Below are positions 20,871 through 33,935 of a DNA stretch of 64,000 nucleotides, piece after piece. Origin of the DNA: Rhizopus arrhizus (Eukaryota; Mucoromycota; Mucoromycetes; Mucorales; Rhizopodaceae). The DNA lies in the NCBI GenBank assembly GCA_024220505.1, contig JAKZZE010000014.1, forward strand, positions 434,001-498,000, read 5' to 3'. The number at the start of each line of letters is the position of its first letter. The first letter of the stretch is position 1. The notes beneath the pieces were generated by a model. It made no database searches. It had not been told where the DNA came from and saw nothing but the letters and a program-made list of their open reading frames with translations. Position numbers and translations under genes: made by a program.

Positions 20871-23800
20871 AAATGATTACATCACTTTTTTTTTTTTTTT
20901 TCTTTATTGTTAATAAATGAGATCCTTTTTCTTGACGATTTCATTCTTTAGAAAAAAGCATGATCACTTGAGATGACTTGTAAAGAAGAGATATAAAAAA
21001 TGATCAAAGTTAGCTAACCAGAAAAGGGAAAAATACCATGATGTGCAATAGGATTTTATGTGTGTAGAATGTATAAAAATTATACATCATTTTGATTATT
21101 TTTATAACCAGTGAATTCCTTGTATAAAACAAGTTATAAAAAAAAGGGGGAGAGACAAATGTGAATATTATTGGTCAACACGATTCGACTATAAAAATAC
21201 CAGCAAGTATGATCTAACTTTTCGTATCTATTCATAAGCTTCTCTGAACATGTATACATCTACATTTAAAAGAGAAAGCCACGAGTTCTCACCTACGCTT
21301 TAACACAACGAATTTAGTTATTTGGATCCTTTTATAGCGTGAGGATAGTGAATCATGCTTCATTTTGTAAATATACGTTATATAACAGACCCATGCGATG
21401 ATGATTAAGAATCAATACTTGAAAAGGGAAAGCGAGCATATGTTGACAAGTTTATAATAAAACGTGATTTTCTTTTCCCCGTTTTCTCTCCCGTTCTCTT
21501 TCCGTTCACTTGGTTATTCCCCGTCAGTGTTCCTGATTTATTCCATTTATAGTCAAATACTTTAATAATTAATACTAAAAAGAAAAAGGAGAAAATAAAC
21601 TTGATAGACGCCCTATGATTGAAGGGAAATTCTAGAATATACTATGAATAGAAAACAAGTCAAAATACAGTGTTGACTCCCCCTTTTTTTTAATACAAAT
21701 TGGTACAAATAGTATATACTGACTCATCACTTTCTTCAAAACTGTGAATAGTTATTATCTTTTTTTCTTTACTACAATAATAAAAAAGCACAAGTTTTCA
21801 TATGAAAAAGAGATGTTATTTGTCAGCTTTTATGTGGCACATGAATGTAAATTTGTAGTAGCATGTTTGTTATTCATTCAACAAAGAAATAACCAAAAAC
21901 TTATTTACGATAGCTTAAGAGGAGGCAAAATGAAGTATCAATAAGACAGTACTTGCTATTGATAGCTTATTTGGTTTTTTATTAAGCATGAGAAACTCGA
22001 AACAACCCATGTAACCTGCGATGGTTCTTTTTTCTTACAAGAAGTCTGTTCATATAAAGAGGCATGGCCACATTATTCTTCTTGCATGACTTTAACTATT
22101 CTCAATCTAATTGCGCGTTATCCTTTATATGCTTCTTTGCTTTTGTGAAAGCTATTGTATGGATAGAATAAGAACTGAACATGATAAAATATATTTCCTA
22201 CAATAATAATACATCATCAAAGTTTTAAAAATATAAAATAATGCACAGACAAGGTAAACACGTTCATTCCAATCTGTTTTATAACCACCTAAGGTTAACA
22301 AATTATCGCAGCACATTATGAATAAGAAAGTACTGCGCCTTATTCAAGAATTTGCATGGTCTAAAAGGTTGTATGGATTCAGAAAATAACGCGTCTGGGG
22401 AGGGGGGCATAAATCACAAGGATAACAAGAAACAGAGCAGCTAGGACGCTAGACAGTTGATGGCGAGAGTGTCTCAAGCTATTCAACGGATGTAAAGCAA
22501 AGACGTTTATGAGTCTCTACAATAAAAATTTAGAAATCCATATACAAGGATTGCTAGTTATAAGTCCCATTTTACTCATTCAGATGCTCTAGCGTAACGC
22601 TCGAATGAGGAAAGCCTTCAGGAGCAAAATGCTCCAACACTTTTCAAGATCTCATCTCGACGTCTGTCGAAATGGGTCTGAATATCTGAACAAGTTTATT
22701 TTGAGGTTTGAGAAAGTCATTTGATCTAATCATTTTATCTTCGTTCATTGCTGCAGCACTGTTAAAAATGACGGAAGCATTAGAATATGAAAATAAAAGA
22801 GGATGACACAGAACTGTCTCAATGTAAGTATATATATTCTTTTCGTCTATTGACTTTTCTATTTCAATGTTTATTAATGTAGAAAGTTGAAGCTTCTAGA
22901 ACACAGCATCCGGCATGTCAGTTCAACTAGTAAGTTGGAATTAAGGAACAACACTTTCGATCCTATATTCTGTGACACTCGGAAAAATAGGATGCTTTGT
23001 CGGGTTAACAAGATTATGAAATAGAGGTTGCCAATCAGACTGCATAGAGCTACCTTAAAAATAAAACTTGGCGCATGGTCAAACTAAATTGGTTGAATCC
23101 GCTTGCAACACATTTGTCTTGTTTAGACTTTCTGGTATGTTTGAGCAAGGAAGTAGTAAACAGCGACTTTTTCTTTAGGTGCTGCTTTTGGCTTTCATAA
23201 ACCTATGATAAGCACCTTTTATTATGTCATTATTTCACTGACTTCCACATAACATTTTATTGGACACAATAGGGTCGTGGTGACATAGACATGACGCATA
23301 AAGCTGAATATTAAAAATCCTTTTGCTTATTTAAAAGAAATTCTTTTGTTCACCGCCTAAAGAACTTGCAAGTATAGCCGGTGGTATGTAATTGTGTTTG
23401 ATAAAATGGTAAAGAGGCAATATTTTTGAAAGAATATTGCTTTCCTTTGCTGCTACTTTATTAATTAAGGACCATACTAAAGTATGCCATGCTCCTTTTA
23501 AAAAAATGCTACTTTTTATTTTAATCCATTGTTCTCTTATTGTCTTTATATAATGAATCACTCATGTAAATAAAACAAATGTAGTTTCAGCTTTAAAATA
23601 ATCGTGTAGAAAATTACCTCATTTTAGCGCAAGTATACATGAACAAATAGGACAAATTAGGGAGTATCGAGTTACGGTCTAATCCTGTAGTTGAATGCAA
23701 AGTAATAAGTGTCGATTTCAAAAGGATCATGCATGTCTGTGGACAAGATGATAAAATCTCCTGATTGGTCCAGAATAACTTAGCCTATAGGCAGAAAGAC

Positions 23801-25527
23801 AAATTGATGTAGAACAAGAATGCTAGGTTACTAAGGTTGGTAGAGATATTTCCTTTCTGGATCAATAGTTATTTCAAAGGTGAAGAAAAGTATTTGATAA
23901 AAGTGGCGTGGAAAATACTTTTTATCCTGTGTCTAAGGAAAAGCAGAGAACCAAAATCAAAGTAACTAAAAAAAACGACAATTTGTGATAATGTTCTTGA
24001 AAAGCACTCTGAAAGAAATTCTTTGGTCGTATTTTACAATCGTAAATCTTTTAAAAGTCATAAATCATGGCAGCTATAAATGTTTGTTTATATTACTTTA
24101 CATGCTTGAATAGAGTATACTTGTCTGACCTTTTTATTTTTCAAGTAAAAACTGGAAGAATCACTGTAATAAAAAAGTTCCCTTATTTTGGAATATTAAA
24201 GGACATCATGTCTTTTCAGGGCGTGAGATAATTGCGGTAAAAAAATGAAAAATGGTATCGTTCTCTCTTCCCTTTTTTTTATTATTACTAAAAAAGGCTC
24301 AATGATTGGCGTGACAGTCCTCCAAAAGTGGTGAAATTCTCATTCCTCATGGTACAACGAAACAATGTATATTTGGGTGAGGGGAAACGCGGGGTTATCA
24401 TAACTGATCATGCAACAAATAAGAGACTAGTACAATCATTGTTAACTTTTGAAGTTGTCAAAATGTTAAGATGCCGATATCATTGGGAATTAACAAAAGC
24501 CAATAGAATGGCTCTGTAAGGTCTTTGATGATAAACAAGTCAGTCGAGGCTGAATATTCTTTTTCTGTACAAAAGACGTCCCGAGGAAAATGTTCATCTT
24601 TCTCCCAGCCTTCCCTTTTTTCTATTAAAGTATAGAATATATTACAGGGTCTTGTCTAAATAAATAGACACTATGTTTGTCATGCTTTATTATAAATGAT
24701 CTGAAAAATGAATGTGATTGAATTCAAATCGAGCCTTTTTTTTAATAAAGCGCAGTTATTGAATGATCATGAATAAAAATAGCAGTGAGAAACCAATCAA
24801 CGCACAAAGGACCCTGGTTACCATAACAGGAGGGGACCCCATTTTTTAAATACCGTTTCCTCCCGATCCTTCTGAATTCCATCTTTACAGTAACACAAGA
24901 GGGATACAAGAAAAAAGCGGGCGAAAGGGAAGAATGTGCACTTGAAGGATGGAATCGATCCGAGTTCAAGGGAATTTAACCGTGTTTTCCTTTTTGAATT
25001 TTCCTTTTTTTTTTGTCATAAATAAAATAAATATAAAACGGTATAAAGCTGTAAAAAAAAATTTGTACAACAATGGATTTATTGGTCTTTGTCTGGATTT
25101 GGTAAAAAATGTTTGAAAATGCTAAAAAGACACTAAACCTAATCATTTTTCACTGCTTGTTTCGTAAGCAGTGTAGATCAAGTTATAATTCCACATCAAT
25201 TGAAATAAAAAGAAAGTTCGTTTTCATGTAATTAGTTTGCTTTAATTAAATGTTTCATTTTACATTGTAATCTTTTCACGTACTTTTAACAAGAAACCAG
25301 GGAAGGAATAAACGCGGGGAAATTATTTTAAATTGTGGGGAGAACGTTGATTGGTTATGGTAAAATGCGGGGTGTTACAATAAGTTTCTGTAGGGTGCCT
25401 GATGAGAAAGTAGATCCAGTTGTTGACTGTGTTACAATGTAAATTGATATAAAAAGAACGAGGCAATTCAACATTGTGTTCTTCTTTACTACTTTTTTTA
25501 TTTTATTTCTTATTTTAGTTCAACTTG
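20871..25527. other. Gene-poor interval
   Basis: About 4.6 kb without a gene I can support. Short open frames exist at 23331-23561 (minus) and 24328-24519 (plus), but neither shows a family pattern or splice context. Parts of 22,350-23,300 have the mixed composition of old, decayed coding or repeat DNA. The last few hundred bases should contain the transporter promoter; TTTTATTTCTTATTTTAG ends 10 bp before its ATG and may be a 5'-UTR intron acceptor. Confidence 0.45.
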
Positions 25528-27103
25528 ATGGCAAACTCTAAACTTCAACTTTACGTTGTCTGCTTATTTGCAGCAATGGGTGGTCTTTGCTTTGGTTATG
25601 ATACTGGTGTTATCTCTGGTGTCTTGGTATTGCCAGACTTCATTCAAGTCATGACAGGTGATCCTTCTCAAACATCACTTCGATCTATTCAAACATCCGT
25701 TATTACTGGTTTATTATTAGCTGGTTGTTTTGTTGGTTCTCTCTTTGCTGGTAAAGTATTATATACAACATAGCCCTGCAAACTTTTTTTGCTAATCCAA
25801 TTCATTAGCTCCTGCTTGTGAAAGACTTTCTCGTAAGATTACAATCGTCTGTGGTGCTGCTCTTTTCATTCTTGGTGCTGGTATTCAAACAGGTGCTCAC
25901 AGTTACGAAATGATGGTCGGTGGTCGTTTTGTTGCCGGTCTCGGTGTTGGTTCTCTTTCCATGGCCGTCCCTCTTTACTTGTCCGAATTGGCTCCCAAAG
26001 AAATTCGTGGTCGTTTGATTGCCCTTCAACAATTGATGATTACCATTGGTATCATGATTGCCTTCTGGGCCGGTGCGGGAACTGAAATTCACCATGCTTC
26101 CTGGAGAATCCCTATCGCAATCCAAATCATCCCTGCTGGTGTCCTTGGTATCGGTGCTGTCTTCCTCCCTTACTCTCCTCGTTGGTTGATCAGTCGTGGT
26201 CGTAACGACGAAGCCTTGAGTGTCCTTGCTAAACTTCATGCTGATAATGACAAGACCGCTCCTCACATTGTTACCGAATATGAACAAATTATTGCTGAAG
26301 TTGAACATGAACGTGCTGTCTCTGTTGATAGCTACCTTGAACTCTTTAAGGGAAACATTCTTCGTCGTATGATCCTTGGTATCCTCATTCAAATCTTCCA
26401 ACAATTCACTGGTATTAACTCCATCATGTACTATGCTCCCAAGATTTTTATTCAAGCTGGTATCAGTGGTAACACTGCTTCCTTGATTGCCTCAGGTGTT
26501 AACGGTGTCTTGAACGTCTTCGCCACTATCCCTGCTATTCTTTTCCTTGATCGTTTAGGTCGTCGTTTTGTCTTGATGTCTGGTGCCTGCGTGATGGGTG
26601 TTGCTATGCTTCTCTGTGGTATCGTCATGGCTGCTACTGGTCGTGTGTATGATACAGCTGATGGTGAAAAGGCCATTGACATGTCCGGTAACGTTCATGC
26701 TTCTTACTTTTGTATTGTCATGATCTACATCTTTGTTGCTGGCTTTGCTTACTCTTGGGGACCTGTCGGTTGGGTCTATCCTGCTGAAATTTATCCTTTG
26801 GCTATTCGTGCCAAGGGTACCTCTATCACTACTGCTGCTAACTGGTTAATGAACTTTGTTATTTCTCTCTTCGTCCCTGTCATGTTGACTACTATTACTT
26901 GGGGTACTTACATCTTCTTTGGTTGTTGCTGTGTTTGTATGGCTGTCTGTGTCTTCATCTTCTTCCCTGAAACCAAGGGTCGTTCTCTTGAAGAAATGGA
27001 TGTTGTCTTTAGCGGTAACATTTTGGCCTTCAAGGATCGCCATTTGAACACAATTGAAACTAAAGAAGCCGGTTCTTTCTCTGATATGAAGGAAAAAGTA
27101 TAA
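25528..27103 (+). CDS. MFS hexose transporter (sugar porter family)
   Basis: Plasma-membrane sugar uptake protein. Two exons, 25528-25750 and 25809-27103, join in phase to 505 residues, typical for fungal HXT/monosaccharide carriers with twelve membrane helices. Helix 1 holds GGLCFGYDTGVISGVLVLP. Sugar-porter motifs follow: GRFVAGLGVGSLSMAVPLYL, SELAPKEIRGR, LPYSPRWLISRGR (the PESPRWL position), QQFTGINSIMYYAP, DRLGRRF, WGPVGWVYPAEIYPLAIRAKG and FFPETKGRSLEEMD. Codon use is strongly C/T-ending compared with most neighbours, suggesting high expression. Substrate cannot be fixed from sequence, but the QQFTGIN helix fits hexoses. A first-position TTG nine bases into the exon was ignored in favour of the ATG. 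Confidence 0.95.
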
Positions 27104-29577
27104 AAAAGAAAAAAAAAATGTAAATAAGAAACTGGTTTTCTTTTCCACTCCTTCTCTTTGATATCCTTAATATTTTTTCTGTAAATTATCACATTCATTA
27201 TTTTTAATATTTTCATAATAAAAAGTAAATCATACTTTACTATAAAAAAATCCCCTTTTTTTAAATTAAGTTGTAGCAAATAGTTTGCCGTTGTTGTACA
27301 TGTGTTTGAAGAAGAGGATGGTTTAATTTGAAGGAATTCCATCATTCAATCAAAATATGAAATCGTTGAAGGTTATGTTATAAAAGAGCCTAATGGGAAA
27401 TATAAGGACAAGTAATACTCCCATAAATAGACTTTAGCAGCATGAATATTTGTATTTTGTGTACAACTTTTGTTTACAAAAAAAAAAAAAAAAAAAAAAA
27501 CCAGTCAATAAAAAAGTTGTAATTTGAATTATAGTTTTTCAAGGAGATATCATCTAGTATCAAACATATTTTGTTTTGATAGAAGAATAAAAGAAATTTA
27601 AAATGAAGCAGTGGATTATGTTTTATTTTTCTACCACCATTCTTTACTTTAGTGAAAAGAATGAGAAATAGCTCATATTTATTTTTAATAATTCAAATGT
27701 CAAGAGATTGCTTTGTATTCTTTTAATTACATTATGACATCAAATGATCCTTGATTTTCATGTTTAGCGTGCTGTTAATTTAACATAAATCACCTCATTT
27801 TTTCTACCATCCTCCTTTGTGAACTTGGAGCCAAAAATAAACAAGTATTTTGGGGTTATTTCTTTTTGCCTTTTTTTTTGGCGGAGGTTGATTCATACAA
27901 CAAAAGTAACAACGTTGGTGGTAAGTTTGTGACCAAATTTTACTTGGATTATGCGCTCAGATCGTAGGCTAGCTTAAATAAGCTTCTTGTTTTTTTTATA
28001 CTATTTTTTTTTACTATTCATTTAGAGAAGAGCGTATAAAAAATTGATTTCTTTTCCTATTTAGGACAAGCTTGTGTTTCAAGTTTTTTTTATTTCTAAA
28101 AGTAATTTAGCATGTGAGGAGTAGAGATGGTCAAGGAAAAAGGGAGAATGATTTCCAGATACACTAAAAGCGGGTCAAAGCGCAGGATTTTTTTTTCTTC
28201 TACTTCTGATGACCCATGTCTTTTTAATCATAATATATTATACACAATGTCAAAACACCAAAGACGATCTTCTTTAAAACCACGCCTTCTTAAACAGAAA
28301 GATTCCATCTAAAATACTCTACAAAAAAAAAAGGGAAAGAAGACACAATTTTTATAGAGCGTTCCATAAAGCTTTAAAGTGCTTTATTTCTATTGTATGT
28401 ACAATAAAATTTATTTTCTCCAAAAAAAAAAAAAAAAAATAGCTTAGTAATAAGATTAAGGTTCCTTTCAATACATCTATGTCACACAACTAAGGGGAAA
28501 AGGATTCTATTAATCGTGTGTTGACGAATTTTCTTTGGGAAGGGACACAAATAATCTTGTTTGAGGGGTAGGGGAGGTTACAGACCGTCTAGTTTTTTTT
28601 ATATCATCAGCGACTGCCTCAATTAGGTTTATCAGATTTTCCTTTTAGCAAATCTTTGTTATCACGTAATAAATCAAGAAAGTAGGTGTTCTTTGAATTA
28701 AAAGCACGCTTGAATAAATTGATTTCATGCAAGATACAAAAAGAAGGTCTATCGCTCCTCATACATGCACCTCCCATACGTATTTACAGGGTCCACTTTT
28801 AACAGTGTCAAAATTACAGAAAAAAAGAAAAGAGAGTTGTAAATTGAGGGGTAAATGCTAAAGTAGGATATGAATGTGAAAATACAGAACCAAGCCAATT
28901 TTCATTAATACTAAAGTTCAAGTTTGTATAAACTGTTTCATAACTGAGCTATGTTTTACTATTTTGTATTTGTTTTATTTTACAGAACAATGAATTTCCT
29001 AATACAGAACTCATTTGTTTTCTTTTATGTATATTTTAGTGTGAAGTTAAATAATAGATGTCCAAACGATCTACACTTGATATCCTTTTAAGTCCAAAGC
29101 TCTGTCTCTCTCTCTTAATAAGCTTTTCTTGTCTGCATAAACATATACAGCATAACGATTGTCCATGATCTTGTACCAATAAATAAATACTAAGGATCCG
29201 ATATTATGTACACTCATTGGCGCTTTTCTGACACTTTGTTTTTCTTTTTAGTAAAATTTGTAACCAAGATAACAGTAACAAACCATCAAGATGAAAGGGG
29301 GAACACAAAAACTCCTTAAACAAAGTTCATAGTTGGATTAAACTTAATATAGCCTTTTTTTTTTCTTTTTTTTTTTATTACCCCTATTATTATGTAATTC
29401 ATGACTTTTTCTCTTTCTCTCTCCTTAATCCATGGGAGAACTTTTTTCTGTGGCCAACAAATTTTTTTCTTACCCCTTAAAATTGAGTAACCTTTACACA
29501 GACTTTTTTTTATTATAAAACACACGTTTATAAACCTTCTACTCTTTTCCTTCCATTTATTCTTTTTTTTATGCTAC
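27104..29577. other. Intergenic, A+T-rich
   Basis: Spacer between two plus-strand genes with many A/T runs (for example about 27477-27499 and 28422-28439). The frame at 28127-28312 is short, lacks supporting context and is not counted as a gene. The last 50 bp before the next ATG are T/C-rich, as for other promoters here. Confidence 0.5.
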
Positions 29578-31081
29578 ATGGCACCTGCAATGACTAATAA
29601 CAACGACAAGGAGTTTTTTTTAGGTTTAAATTCGATTCGTGAAAGATGCTACAAAGTCCAAGAAGCAGCGACTCGTAATAAACTACAACACTTTGACATC
29701 GATCTATCAAAGTTAGACGAAATGGTTCAATATGTCATCTCTGTCATTAAACGTGATTTTGATACACCTTCGGATATACCTGTCTATGGTCGTTGGCGAC
29801 ATTTTGATATTGGTGGAAAGCCTCGTTTAGATCAGTTATTGCAGACATGGTCTACCTTGGGCATGGATAATTTGGAAAAGACAAGAAAGATCATTGATAT
29901 CTTGGTCATTGCTTGCCTGATGGATATGAAGCCTTGTCAGACATGGACTTATACCGAACAATCGTCAGGAAGGAAATTTAAAAGAAAGGATGGTATTGCA
30001 GTAGCTATTTTAGATTTGTTTTTAAGTGGAACTTTTTCCTCTGACCCTTCTCAGCCTCATCGAGTTGACTGTAAGTTGCACTTTTGCTATTTTAGATGAC
30101 CGCTAACGACGATGCATTAGCTGAGGCTTTGATGAAGTTGTCTTTGGATACTTTATGCAGTGGCTTACAATTTAACGAAGTAAACACATTTGAAGGCATT
30201 CCAGAAAGACACGAAATACTCGTTCACCTCGGTCATGCCTTACAGAATCGTACAGACTATTTTGGAAAGGACTCTGTAAGAAGACCTGGGAACTTGATCG
30301 GTAACCTCAAAAATATTTCTATGTAATCAAAACTGATCGACTTTGATAGACTACTTACTTGGTCATCCAACGACAATCAAAACCAAAAAGGGACCTTTGA
30401 TTAGTATCGAAACCATCTGGCCTGTAGTGCAAGAAATGGGAGAAATTTGGGCCTCGGAATACAACATTGGTGGTACAAAAGGCTATGGCGATGTGTGGCC
30501 ATGTGCTATCCTTTTAAATAATAACAGCAACCCAAATAACACAACAGATCATTTGGTCCCCTTTCACAAATTATCTCAGTGGATCGTTTACTCAATTGTT
30601 GAACCTCTCGAGAAACTCTTGGGTGCCACCATCGAAGGCACCGATTTACTTACACCCCTACCTGATTATTGTAATGGTGGTCTCTTGATTGACACTGGAT
30701 TTTTGACACTAAAACCTAAAGATTATGAACGTGGCATCAAGAATTACCATGCCAACTCACTTTTGCCCTATCAACCCAAGGTCGAAGTGGCTCCGATGTT
30801 TGATATGTCGGACCCTGTTGTCACTGAATGGCGTGCTCTGACAGTGGCCTATCTTGATTTGGTAGCTGATCGTGTTCGACAGTCTTTTAGATTAAACAAA
30901 AAATTGCTTTCCCTTTCTCAGTTAATTCAAGGTGGAACATGGAGTGTAAGTCATATTGGTTTTATACATGTTGATGCTAAAGAATGTATTGTAGGCTGGT
31001 AGGGAATTAGCTGAAATATCAAGACCTAATACTCATGAACCTCCAATTGTTATTAAAATGGATAAACGAGTTATTTATTAA
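29578..31081 (+). CDS. URC4: Urc4/Urg3-type uracil catabolism protein (DUF1688)
   Basis: Urc4 belongs to the fungal URC pathway that breaks uracil down as a nitrogen source; its exact reaction is not established. Exons 29578-30070, 30121-30300, 30350-30945 and 30995-31081 join in phase to 451 residues, close to the family length. Landmarks are VYGRWRHFDIGGKPRLD, QTWTYTEQSSGRKFKRKDG, RRPGNLIDYLLGHPTT, YGDVWPCAIL, LVPFHKLSQWIVYS, EPLEKLLG, DLLTPLPDYCNGGLLIDTG, TEWRALTVAYLDLVADRVR and TWSAGRELAEISRP. The first intron uses the acceptor GCATTAG; the nearer TTTTAG would make an implausible 25-nt intron and a stop. It is convergent with the bZIP gene, 159 bp apart. No other URC gene is visible in the window. 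Confidence 0.93.
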
Positions 31082-31240
31082 CTTGCTATTTACATACTTT
31101 GTTTGATTATTGCTCATAATAATAAAAGAATTTATTGAAACATACATAAATAAAATGAAAGAAGGAGAGAAAGAGGATGGAAAGAGAAATTAATGAAAGC
31201 ATGAAAAATGAAAAAAAAAAAAAAATAAACAAATTGATGC

Positions 31241-32500
31241 TTATTGAAGAAGAGTTTCATCAACAGATTCAATACATCGAGTAAGTTCGTTAATTTCTTT
31301 GTCTGTAACAAGGTGATTTGCAACACTACACTGTGCTTTCTTCATCATATCTGCACATAAGAGTTCCAAGTCAAAATCAGGCACTTCTTGTTTAAACTCT
31401 TGATGAACTTCATATAAGTATTTGCCTTCTGCCTTTGCCTTCTTTAATTTTTCTAGCCACATCTTCTTCTTGTCGAGCACAGTTGGTACTTGAGGTAATC
31501 CAAATTGTTGTGCCATGTTCATGCCAAAGAGATCGGCTTCACCAAATAGACTTGATAAATCAAGATTAGGGAACAAGAATTCGTCATTAGTGGTGTGATA
31601 ATCGGCGAATAAATCATCTTTGCCATGAATTAATAAATCATTACCCAAGGATTGACTGTACAAGTTATCGCCAACGAGTCCAAATTGAATGGGTTCTGCT
31701 GAAGTAGAAGATGGTGTGTCATTGTTGAATGAAGGTGAAGTTTGTTCAGCAGATGATAAGCCATCTTCTGCGCCACTACTACTGCTGCTGCTGCTGGAAT
31801 GAGAACTAGCAGGCGGTGTATGATAATCATTTTGTGGTAAAGGAAATTGAAACGTAAATTGTGCTCCCTTTAAAGCATAGTTCTCTTCTTGTAATTTCTT
31901 GAGCCTTTCTTTTAATTCTTGGTTTTCTTTCACAAGCGTTTCATCTTTTGTTGCATTAATTGCTTCCAGCTCTGCAATACGTGCTTGTAGTTCAGCTACA
32001 TGCTTCTCTTTACGGTCTCTGAAGGCTCTTTGGGCAGCTCGATTTTGTGCTTTTCTTTTTTGCTTAGGATCTAATGAACCCTCCTACAGTATATTAACAT
32101 AAAATGCTTATTTTTTTTATTTATTTTTAGACTTACTTTAAGCTCAGGTGTTTCTTGTAATGGCTTACGTCCTGCTCTTTTAGGCGTATTCTTAACTGAT
32201 TGATCATCTATTAAAACCGTGTTAATAAGTAAAGGTTTTGTATTTATGCTAGTTTTTATTACCTTTTTCGAGTTCTCTTTTGGTGCTTAATATTGTTTTA
32301 TTATTGTCTATTTATTTTATTTTTTTTTGGGGGAAAAAATTAGAGATTTATTCAATCATTCCCTTTTTTTTGTATAAACCTTTATCATTAAAAGAATCAT
32401 TATTACAATGGCTGTCAATGGCTGATTGTAATAAATCTAAACTTTTGTCATTTAAATCAAAGGAGTATAAATCGATATTCGAAGTGGCAATAGAAGACAT
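31241..32500 (-). CDS. AP-1-like bZIP transcription factor (Yap1/Pap1 type)
   Basis: Exons 32380-32500, 32263-32307, 32137-32207 and 31241-32083 join in phase to 359 residues. The start is the ATG at 32500 (MSSIATSNIDLYSF), an in-frame Met placed after a hydrophobic leader that I judge non-coding. The basic region KRKAQNRAAQRAFRDRKEKH carries the fungal Yap/Pap1 signature NxxAQxxFR, followed by a leucine zipper of about five heptads. The C-terminus LLCADMMKKAQC has the Cys-x8-Cys spacing of the Yap1 c-CRD, with a further Cys nearby; the first c-CRD Cys and a cysteine-rich n-CRD are missing. Yap1 relatives drive oxidative-stress genes through disulfide-gated nuclear export. Whether this one is redox-regulated the same way is uncertain. 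Confidence 0.9.
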
Positions 32501-33184
32501 ATTAGCTAAAGTATAAGAAAGAAAAGAAAAAAAAAAAACGAAAAACATTGTATTTGTCACCATTTTTAAAAACCGAAGTAATTTTTTTAAATTTAAAAGT
32601 CAGGTCATCTTCCATATTCATCTTGTTTCGTATACGTGTGTGAGAAGTGCACAGCCTCTGCTGATAACACAACATAAACGTCGTTAACCAAAAAGAGTAA
32701 AATGAAGATTATATTGATATTCAGAGAGCTGATTATTTGCTGAAAAAGATAATTTTTGTTGCTCGTCCCTTAAATATTACAAAATCCATGGCTTCTTTGA
32801 AGATAACTTTTTAATTGGTTTTATATGTCGATATCGGACATGCATGTATTAAGTTTCACATACTACAATTTTATAAGTTTTCTGTAATAATACAACAGCG
32901 AAATATAACTTAGACTATAATCAAAAAAGAAATACTTTCTTTTCAGACAAGTCATCTTTTATAAACAAATGTATATTCCCCTTTCTTTGCTTCATGAGTA
33001 AAATCTGATAGTACTCATACCGGAATTTAAATTGTAATTTATACAAAAACAGTAACCATAGTCACATCACTCATCATTGCACATAAATGGAAATCTTGCA
33101 TTTCATTGGATAAAATGTGCCTGGGTTATATTCGAGAACTTTATTTTTTTTTTTTTTTCTTCCTTGTCAATTATTTATTTTAGA
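32501..33184. other. Divergent promoter region between bZIP and PRELI genes
   Basis: A+T-rich 684-bp interval separating two divergently oriented genes. It contains a T/C tract at 33140-33165 close to the plus-strand start. No coding signal was seen. Confidence 0.5.
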
Positions 33185-33935
33185 ATGGTTAAATTCTATC
33201 AGCATGCATTTAATTATGAGTAAGAAAATGAGAGAAAAATAATAAGAAAAGTATTAAATGAATTAACATTAGTTATCAGTGGCAAAATGTCACTTTAGCC
33301 TTTTGGTTAAGGTACCCAAATCCATTTGCTTCACACGGTATAAAATACACAACTTGACACATAATGTGATATTCACTCAAGGAATAGTGCTTTCTGTGGA
33401 TGTATTAGATCGATATGTAGATGAGAATGGTATATTAAAAACAACAAGACTTGTATTGAAGAAAGGCAAAACACCTAAATGGTTTCCTAAAAATGTAAAA
33501 AATTAGTCTTTCCTTTTCAAAATCTAACGATTATAATAGATTCTTAAAAGCTCTGAAGCATTCGTTATCGAAGAATCTGAAGTAGACCCAAAGAGCAAGA
33601 CAATGATCACTCGTACAAAGAACCTGAATCACGTACGAGTGATGCAAATTGAAGAAACTCAAATATTTAAACAACATGAACAAAATTCTGATTGGACAGC
33701 CTGCAAAACAGAAGCCCGTATCATTTCTCGATTTGGCTGGGGATTAACGGGTCGTATTGAAGGATTTGGACAAAGTACTTTTATCGCTAACGCTGCCAAG
33801 GTACCAAAAAAAAAAGTTGTTCCCCCTGTTTCTTTTCTAATGATTTGTTTATAGGCTCGAAAAGGTATGCAGCACATTTTACAAATAATTCGCGAAAAAC
33901 AAGCTTCAAGAGTTCCTTTCCTTCAACATGCCTAA
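33185..33935 (+). CDS. PRELI/MSF1-domain mitochondrial lipid-transfer protein (Ups1-like)
   Basis: Ups/PRELI proteins shuttle phosphatidic acid or phosphatidylserine across the mitochondrial intermembrane space with Mdm35. Five exons, 33185-33219, 33273-33337, 33388-33494, 33540-33800 and 33855-33935, join in phase to 182 residues, the usual size for a one-domain PRELI protein. Order of landmarks: MVKFYQHAFNY, FWLRYPNPFASHVLSVD, DRYVDENGILKTTRL, KKGKTPKWFP, VDPKSKTMITRTKNLNH, VMQIEETQIF, TEARIISRFGWGLTGRIE and KARKGMQHIL. The long ITRTKNLNH/WTACKTEA block matches Ups1/PRELID1 better than the Ups2/3 group, but I would not fix the lipid. The start was placed at the ATG giving MVKF. Introns are only 45-54 nt. 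Confidence 0.92.

Noticed and set aside
25805..26455. A 216-codon minus-strand frame opposite the hexose transporter
   Set aside because: It is antisense to conserved transporter motifs, rich in Thr/Asn/Ser as expected from the reverse reading of biased codons, and has no family pattern.
30071..30094. A 25-nt intron in URC4 ending at TTTTAG
   Set aside because: It is too short to splice and puts a stop in frame; the GCATTAG acceptor at 30120 gives a 50-nt intron in phase.
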